Assembly (NCBI RefSeq): GCF_902167145.1
Contig: NC_050097.1
Coordinates: 174,994,923 to 175,058,922 of the forward strand
Reading direction: 5' to 3'
DNA: 64,000 nucleotides
From: Zea mays
Taxonomy: Eukaryota > Streptophyta > Magnoliopsida > Poales > Poaceae
The translations under genes were made by a program, and so were the position numbers. Positions 57,131-64,000 of this stretch are shown piece after piece. Each line of letters begins with the position of its first letter. Within the stretch, counting starts at the first letter, position 1. Under the pieces are notes generated by a model. It had not been told where the DNA came from and searched no databases. It was given only the letters and a program-made list of their open reading frames with translations.

Positions 57131-58749
57131 TATCGGGGACCATAATTAGGGGTACCCTCAAGGCTCCTAATTCTCAGCTGGTAACCCCCATCAGCGCAAA
57201 GCTGCAAAGGCCTGATGGGTGCGATTAAGTCAGGGATCGGTCCATTCGAGGGACTCGATCACGCCTCGCCCGAGCCTAGCCTCGGGCAAGGGCAGCCGAC
57301 CCCGGAGGATCTCCGTCTCGCCCGAGGCCCCCCTCCAGCAACTAATACATTTCCGGCTCGCCCGAGGCCCTGTCTTCGCCAAGAAGCAACCCTGACCGAA
57401 TCGCCGCGCCGACCGACCAAATCGCAGGAGCATTTAATGCAAAGGTGGCCTGACACCTTTATCCTAACGCGCGCCCTTCAGTCGACAGAGCCGAAGTGAC
57501 CGCAGTCACTTTGCCGCTCCACTGACCGACCTGACAGAAGGACAGCGCCGCCTGCGCCGCACCGACTGCGGTGCCACTTGACAGAGTGAGGCTGACAGGC
57601 AGTCAGGCCCAACCTCAGGCGCCTTAGGAAGCTCCGCTCCGCCCGACCCAGGGCTCGAACTTGGGCTCAGTCCCGGAAGACGCCGAACTCCGCTCCGCCC
57701 GACCCAGGGCTCGGACTCGGGCTAAGCCCCGGAAGACGGCGAACTCCGCTTCGCCCGACCCAGGGCTCGGACTCGGGCTAAGCCCCGGAAGACGACGAAC
57801 TTCGCTCCGCCCGACCCAGGGCTCGGACTCGGGCTCAGCCCCGGAAGACGACGAACTCCGCTCCGCCCGACCCAGGGCTCGGACTTAGGCTCAGCCCCAG
57901 AAGACGACGAACTCCGCTTCGCCCGACCCCAGGGCTCGGACTCAGCCCTGGCCTCAGCTGACGGTCTCCGCCTCGCCCGACCCAGGGGCTCGGACTCGAC
58001 CACGGCCACGGAAGACAGACTCGACCTCAACCTCGGAGGAGCCTCCACATCGCCCAACCTAGGGCGCGGGCCGACCACGTCAACGGGAGGAGCCATCATT
58101 ACCCTGCCCCAAGCTGACTTAGGCTACGGGGAACAAGACCGGCGTCCCATCTGGCTCGCTCCGCCAGATAGGCCATGATGGCGCCCCGCACGCTCCCTGA
58201 CGACGGCAGCTCTCCGCCCCCTTACGGAAGCAAGAGGACGTCAGCAAGGACTCGACAGCCCCGACAGCTGTCCCTCCGCCAGGCTCCGGCGCTCCTCCGA
58301 CGGCCACGACATCATACGAACCGGGCGCCAAAACCTCTCCGGCCGCCACGATGGCGTGTACTTAGGGCGCTAGCTCCCCTCCGCTAGACACGTAGCACTC
58401 TGCTACACCCCCCATTGTACACCTGGATCCTCTCCTTACGCCTATAAAAGGAAGGACCAGGGCCCTCTTAGAGAGGGTTGGCCTCGCGGGGACGAGGACG
58501 AGACAGGCGCTCGCTTGAAGCCGCTCGCTCCCTCTCCCGCGTGGACGCTTGTAATCCCCTACTGCAAGCGCACCCGACCTGGGCGCGGGACGAACACGAA
58601 GGCCGCGGGATTTCCACCTCTCTCACGCCGGTCTCCGGCCACCTCACTTCCCCCCTTCGCGCTCGGCCTCGCGTCGACCCATCTGGGCTGGGGCACGCGG
58701 CGACATTCACTCGTCGGCCCAGGGACCCCCCGGTATCGAAACGCCGACA
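57131..58749 (+). repeat. 3' LTR
   Basis: 1,619 bp. The first two bases are TA instead of TG, a point mutation in the integrase-recognised end acquired after insertion. Same number of U3 repeats as the 5' LTR. Followed by CATTT. Confidence 0.92.
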
Positions 58750-58754
58750 CATTT

Positions 58755-58914
58755 GATCTGCTACAACGGCTACCAAGCGCCATACACCGACCACCGCGCT
58801 CCAGTTCAGTGCATCGCAAGCCTTAGCCGGCCGGGACGGCGCGCGCAATGCGCGCGGCAGCTACTTGTTTATTACAACAACCCATTGAGCTGCCTAGCTC
58901 ATATGTTATCTATA
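58755..58914. other. Host flank between gypsy element and Helitron
   Basis: 160 bp without a gene; continues the host sequence interrupted at 45081. Confidence 0.5.
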
Positions 58915-59946
58915 CTAGCCGGTTGCCCGTGCGTTGCGACGGCTTACAACAATACTCACGTAAACTATTCACCAAAAAGATTTTAAGATTTTTTATTAAT
59001 TGTCTCCGCTCTCTGTATAATTTTTTTTGATTTGGCTAACTGATATTATTTTTTACTCAATGCAATATGTCTTGGTACAACACGACCAATTAAGTGAGTG
59101 ATTAGAAGAGAGTTCACAACGACTGACTAAACGAACAGAGATTATAAAATAATATGATTCCACCATACAGAGACCAAATAAGAGAAAGTTTGTGAGCTCA
59201 AGTTTTTAAAATAAGTCGCATGAAGTCAAACTGATAGAAAAGATAGATCAAATTATGGAGTGTTTGCTAAAGTCAGGCATCAATAAAAACTGGATGCGCT
59301 CTATATAAATTATGCTACTTCGTAGCAATTACTAACGTCTAAAACCAACAAATTAATACCTTTCATGTTACTGTTAGTGTGACAAATCGTTGTTGCTCCA
59401 TCCAATTCAGCAACCTTAAACACCATGTAGTCCATTGCGCCAATATGGTTTCAGAAACGACCTAATGCTTGCAAGAGCCAAGAACGTCGTGTCGTGCTTG
59501 GCTGTAGCCTCGACCCATAGTGCTGGCCCGACCCGACACGATTATATTTTTTTATTTTAGAAAAAACGTATATACATATATACAATTTATATTCAATATT
59601 AAAAACATCTAAGCATGATGTTTTACTGGTTAGACAGTTTCACCCAGTGTCTTCTGCCCTTCTTCCATCAAGGCATGAGTTCGAACCCCACCTCATGCAC
59701 CTTTTTTAACATTTTATGCTGATTTAATCAAATGGGCCGACTGGCTAACGGGCTTGCCCGGCACAGTCAGTAGGCCGGCATGACGTGCCTAGGCCATAGT
59801 TGTGGCCCACGTGCGTCTGGCCCGTGCCGGACCGCCGTTTGGCCATCTATAGGCGTGCATTGTATTAATTTGAAATAACTGAGGGGTTATTTATAAAAAG
59901 ATGACGCGTGATGACCGTTGAAACTGGTGCTTTAATATAGTATAGA
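58915..59946 (-). mobile_element. Non-autonomous Helitron (1,032 bp)
   Basis: On the minus strand it begins TCTATACTATATTAAAGC and ends CCGTCGCAACGCACGGGCAA followed by CCGGCTAG. It is flanked by A and T (58914 and 59947 on the + strand), the A-T insertion site of Helitrons. CCGT...ACGG forms a small stem just before the end. These match the published termini of grass Helitrons. No Rep/helicase gene. It contains the same tRNA-like patch as the copy at 21846 (GGTTAGACAG...GAGTTCGAACCCC at about 59628-59692). Confidence 0.9.
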
Positions 59947-61157
59947 TATGCTTCTGTATTACAAGAGTTTTGTTCCATTCGAATTCTGACTGGTATTATG
60001 ATATGTAAGACTGCATGCTAAAGGGCAGGCCTTTAGCTGCTCTCTCCGCTGATAATCCACTACAATCACTGCCACGGGTAGGGCCAAGTTCATCAACCCA
60101 CCGTCAGATTTTCAGTGACCCCCGGTGGTGACCCCTTTTTGTTTCCGTGTGGCTCCCTGTAGTCAGTCATGTGAGCGACACAGGCATTTATTTAACTTTA
60201 CTTCATGACTTGCCACTCATCATGTAAGCAGTACTCCTACTTGGCAACTTTATTTGAATATTCAATTAATACAACTATAAAAGCAACAGTTTCACTGTCA
60301 CGCTAAAGCGCGTAAGTCTTGCGTCTACTCTCTCCCCCCCAAGTAATGGACCGACACAATACGCGCGAGCATCCCATGTGCGCCACACCTCCCTCCTTCC
60401 CTCGGGCCACGCAGTCGTCGTCCGTTATATTAGTGTTTGTCAATGTACTAGATCCTCAATTATTTCTCTAAAGTGTCAGTTTCCACAGTTTCACTGTCGT
60501 CATGCATCACACGCGATGCGCGTAGAACGGGTGTCTACTCCCTCTCCCCGCACGTAATGGGCCGCCGCATTCAATCTGAATAGCCCACGCGCTGCACCCC
60601 CTCGTTCCCTCATGCCACAACTGATGTCCTTTATATTAGTGTTTGACCATGTACTAGACTCTCTCAATATTCGAGAAAAAGAAAAGAAACTAATTGTTCG
60701 AAAAAAAGTAAAGAAGCAATTCACATATATTTATATCTTATGTCTATTAAATATTTTTATTAAATGCAGTCAAAGCATGTTTTTAAGGCACGCACATTAA
60801 TCGATTAATTTGTATATCTTCACAACGTGCAGGTATTATACTAGTACAATAGAAGAAATAGTTAAAAATTTATGCATTGTAACGAAAGAAAATTCTTCCT
60901 CTGCTCTTTAATAAATTGATTCTTATAGTTGTCTTAAGTTAAACTTTTTTGAACTTTGACTATTTTTTTTTAAAAAATAAAGTTTACCAAAATTTGCGGC
61001 ACCAAAATTAATATAACAAAGAATATATTTTCATAATATGCTCATTTTATATCATGAATATTTTTACTCTTTTCTATAAAGATAGTCAAACTAGGATAGT
61101 TTGACATCGAAGGATTGAACCAGGTGATCGAAAGGGGTGATTGAGAACTAATAAAAT
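59947..61157. other. Unassigned DNA
   Basis: Two diverged copies of a segment with TCACTGTCA...GCG and CCTTTATATTAGTGTTTG-type text at about 60290-60440 and 60490-60660 suggest a local duplication of about 200 bp. No gene. Confidence 0.45.
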
Positions 61158-61532
61158 GAGTAAAATGCAGTAGCAGTCCTCGAACTTAGCACATTATATC
61201 ACTTGAGTCACCGAACTAAAAAACAGCAAAATGGGTCCTCTAACTTAGTCGGACCATACAAAATCATCCAAATCAAGTTTACTCAAACCAGATATCGACG
61301 TAGTGTGCCACGTTGGAGCACACTAATCAAAGTTCGGGGACCCAAGTGACACATCCTGCTAAGTTTTAGAATCTAAGTGACTTCAACGTGACACGCCATG
61401 TCGATATTCAGTTTGAGCAAACCCGGTTTTGTATGACCTGGATAAGTTAGAGGACCTATTTTGCTAGTTTTTTAGTTTATGGCCTAAATGACACGTCGTG
61501 CCAATTTCAAGGACCACCAATGCATTTTACTC
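61158..61532. mobile_element. Fold-back MITE
   Basis: Ends GAGTAAAATGCA and TGCATTTTACTC, with inverted similarity continuing about 130 bp inward (GTCCTCTAACTTA / TAAGTTAGAGGAC; AGTTTACTCAAACC / the complement of GTTTGAGCAAACC). AT-rich flanks resemble each other, but an exact target duplication is not evident. Probably Mutator-type; non-coding. Confidence 0.75.
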
Positions 61533-63178
61533 GATAAAAACCTTTTCGCTGGCAATCTTGGCTTACTTCTCAAAAGTTTCACCCAAATCTCTAAGACACA
61601 AAAAACTCACAAAAGAATCGAAAACAAGAACACATTAATCAACTGGTGAATGGATGCCTTTAAGAAGTTCCTAGAACATACACAATTCCAAGAAACCAAA
61701 TGGATCGCAAAACGAATACTCAAAGGTCCCAAAGATGCCAAGTCTAAAACCTAACTAGAATAGTGCGGTAGTGCTGCTCTTCTACGAAGCAGTGCCACGG
61801 TCTAGCAATGTCGCCCTTCTGTAAGTTGAGATGAAATTTCAAACACACCTTTAGAGGGAAGATTTGAAGGTGTCCATAGAGTTTGAATTCAAAATGAACA
61901 AAACTTTGAGGTCAGATAAAAACACAAAACCAGATTGGGGTCTTCTCAAAATTCAAATCTTGATTTCCTGGTGAATCATCGCATACCACTTGGTCACAAT
62001 TATTCTAAGAGGATCTCTAAAGTTACTAACCAGCCCAAAAGTCTCCAACAACTTAGATTTAAGAGATCTTTCAAAAACTCAAAACAAAAGAGCTCAAGAG
62101 AGAAGATGCATAACAAGAACTCAAAACAATCAAGGTTGCATAAAAGGGAGCTTTAGATTACCATGAATCAATGTGGTTAGGAAACGCTTTCGAATCTCAA
62201 AATACATAGAAGTAAAATGTTTGTCTAAAACATCTTACGATTTTCCTAACATACAAAGGGTAAAACTAAAAATGTGAAAATGAAAGCTAGAGAGATGGAT
62301 GGTTGGACTGCCTTCCTCTTATTTATAAAGGGTTTTCATATTATCAACATATCCCTAGATATTTAGAGCTAAACCACTTAGCTAGGAGCATAATGGTCCA
62401 ACTCCCATTTTGTTGGCCTGACGACCATGCTTCCCACATGGATTTGCTTTACCTTGATGTAACCTCTATGATGGCTCTATGTGTCATCTCTGATTTCTTC
62501 TGAAATCGTGACATCCGGTTTTGAGGCCAAACCCCTAAAATCATCAGTAGGTCAACCACCAAACCAACATAAGTAGCATACTCCATATGTGTCTCTCATG
62601 TCCTTCACACGTGACCCTCCAGTCCTCAACTTTGTCCATGACATGATTCGTTGCTCCATGTCCTTGTGCCTGTTATTGTCCCTAGGTGTTAGCCACTATA
62701 GCTAGTCATCTGGCTTCTCTAGTTCCTCAATCAAGTCTCGGTGCTTGTCCTCTTCACCTCTTTCGGTCCATCGGCACGAATACGTATAACATTCACCTTC
62801 GTCATCGACCACCGCCTCCGGACTCCACACCTGTGTGTCACAAACCAAAAACCATGTTGCACATAATCAAGCCCCAGTTAGTCCATGTGACACAACTCAA
62901 GATGTTACTCCCTTGACAATCATTCATCACAACCTCGAAACACAAAGACACATGGTAGCCTTATGTTTGCAGACTTCTACATATTATAGAAGTTGGTTTA
63001 TGTGAAGATGGAGGGAGTATCAACATAATATAAGCACAGAAACATGTGTTGTGTAATGTAAAATTATAATGTTCAAAATGACGATGCAAACGTAATATTC
63101 ATAACATAAATATTACATAAGTATGGGTCTCTAAATATCTTAGACAATTAACTTTATTTGGTTTGACCGGAAGCTTGT
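61533..63178. other. Unassigned DNA
   Basis: Short frames at 61935-62156, 62303-62503 and 62686-62916 show no domain. TATTTATAAAGGG at 62320 could be a promoter but no gene follows. Confidence 0.4.
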
Positions 63179-63822
63179 TAGAGCATCTCCAACAGCTCCT
63201 AAAAATATATATCTCAATACCTATGGATTGGACCTTCCTAAAACTCTTGAGTACCTAAAAAAGTCATACTCCAACAACTTGCTTTAATTCCCCTAAAATG
63301 AGTATTGTGATCTAACTTCATTGTTGCGCTGGCAGAATTTGAGTAACAGGAGAGTGCCATTGTTGCCGCTAGTAGAATTTGAGTAGTCTGACATCGACGA
63401 GCTGGTTTGCTGGATTCACCATGTTGCTCAACCCCAAAGCCACACGAAGGAGACACTCTTCACCATGAGCAATGAGCTCAAGCCAAGAGTGGCCATGCTC
63501 TCGCTCTTCACCATCGCACAGGTCGGGTCAGCGGTCGGGACATCAGCATAGGTCGTCTGCCTCCGACGACGTTGGCGACATCTTTCGCCCGACGCTCACC
63601 GCGCGTCTCACGTTCTCGTTTGCTTGGAAGATGGCAGCAAGAACGGTGAAGAAAAGAGGGATTGGGAGAAGAAACGCTGGTAGAACTTTCCGCACCGGAG
63701 GACAGATTTTGGCGTGCGGAAAAGATGAGGTGTGCTGATAGGGCTCAATTGTATCGCTGTTTTTTTAATTTTTCTATAAATTAAGGATTGGGATTAGGAG
63801 GACAGGGAATGCTCTTAGAGCA
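63179..63822. mobile_element. Candidate non-autonomous DNA transposon
   Basis: TTAGAGCATCTCCAAC at 63179 and ATGCTCTTAG at 63811 form imperfect inverted ends of a type common in grass MITEs. The interior 63400-63740 is GC-richer than the ends and may be a captured gene piece; its 88-codon frame (63472-63738) has no recognisable domain. Confidence 0.45.
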
Positions 63823-64000
63823 GCTCCAATAGTTATGTATATTTCTACTACCTAAATCTGAGATTTAGCAAGTCCTCAAATAATATAGGAAAAAAACTTA
63901 TCTACTCCAACAGTTCTCTATATATTACTTCTTAAATATGTTATAATTTGTCATATCACCAATTTGAGTGGGATTAGCCATTTTTACTTTTGTTTTCATC
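63823..64000. mobile_element. Start of a further MITE-like repeat (runs off window)
   Basis: TTAGAGCAGCTCCAATAGTT repeats the end type of the preceding element in the same orientation and continues with AT-rich text containing CTACTCCAACAGTTC to the window edge. Confidence 0.4.

Larger units (their letters stand above)
45082..58749 (+). mobile_element. Full-length Tat-lineage Ty3/gypsy retrotransposon (13.7 kb), mutated
   Basis: LTRs 45082-46698 and 57131-58749, a primer-binding site, gag, protease, reverse transcriptase, two RNase H domains, integrase, a 3.9-kb non-coding 3' region and a polypurine tract are all present in the standard order. The CATTT duplication is perfect. The gag-pol frame is broken by at least four TAG codons and by frameshifts near 49650 and 51990. 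By eye the LTRs differ at about 3% of sites, mostly transitions, so insertion is of the order of a million years ago. The left end of the window holds a related element. Confidence 0.93.

Noticed and set aside
1..64000. CRISPR arrays, bacterial operons, rRNA or bona fide tRNA genes
   Set aside because: No spaced direct repeats of CRISPR type, no Shine-Dalgarno-led gene clusters, and the tRNA-like stretches (22550, 29570, 59630) do not fold into a full cloverleaf by eye.

Overview
This is a transposon-saturated stretch of a grass nuclear genome. The best guess is an Andropogoneae species such as maize, or possibly sorghum or sugarcane. The guess rests on: high-copy-type Ty3/gypsy LTRs of 0.6-1.6 kb; a Sirevirus-type Ty1/copia LTR; CTAG-ending Helitrons; CACTA elements with CACTACCGG ends; TAA-flanked Tourist MITEs; and a monocot-specific dirigent-jacalin gene. 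No bacterial operon features are present. All boundaries and splice sites were read by eye.

Layout. 1-15779 is a nest of four retrotransposons. A Reina-like chromovirus (3718-4608 and 14118-15779, + strand) is the host. A Sirevirus LTR (3078-3717) abuts it inside the reverse-transcriptase gene. A Tat-lineage gypsy (1-3077, - strand) sits in that LTR and runs off the window. A second Tat-lineage gypsy (4609-14117, - strand, target duplication CTTGC) split the chromovirus between RNase H and integrase. This second element has lost gag, but it carries a long antisense gene (5703-8611) with its own TATA box.

15780-21400 is older debris: copia RNase H, a LINE 3' end, a PIF/Harbinger transposase remnant, a Tourist MITE and a candidate solo LTR. 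21570-26154 is a decayed jacalin gene whose intron swelled to about 4 kb by taking in a Helitron and a block with two sets of tandem repeats. 26155-31633 is mostly eroded transposon sequence with one good candidate solo LTR (30247-30906).

31643-36950 is a complete 5.3-kb Mutator-like element (MULE) with a perfect 9-bp target duplication, TCTCCGGAA. It has long terminal inverted repeats packed with GC-rich palindromes and two convergent genes. The + gene is a transposase-derived, internally deleted copy. The - gene has five coding exons with intact splice sites and encodes a protein with three tandem GRF-like zinc fingers. The arrangement recalls MuDR (mudrA/mudrB), but the second gene is different. 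I regard it as the most interesting item in the window.

37462-39448 is a non-autonomous CACTA element with a second CACTA MITE inside it. 40440-41765 is the one clearly intact host gene: a four-exon dirigent-jacalin lectin of the monocot chimeric jacalin type (maize beta-glucosidase aggregating factor, rice OsJAC1, wheat TaJA1). The pseudogene at 21570-26154 is its same-orientation paralogue about 15 kb upstream. 45082-58749 is a full-length but mutated Tat-lineage gypsy (target duplication CATTT). The right side holds a second copy of the same Helitron family (58915-59946), a fold-back element (61158-61532) and AT-rich DNA without recognisable genes.

How it fits together: one small lectin locus is embedded in layered transposon insertions. 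Each element supplies its own promoters, and several elements carry extra genes beyond those needed for transposition.
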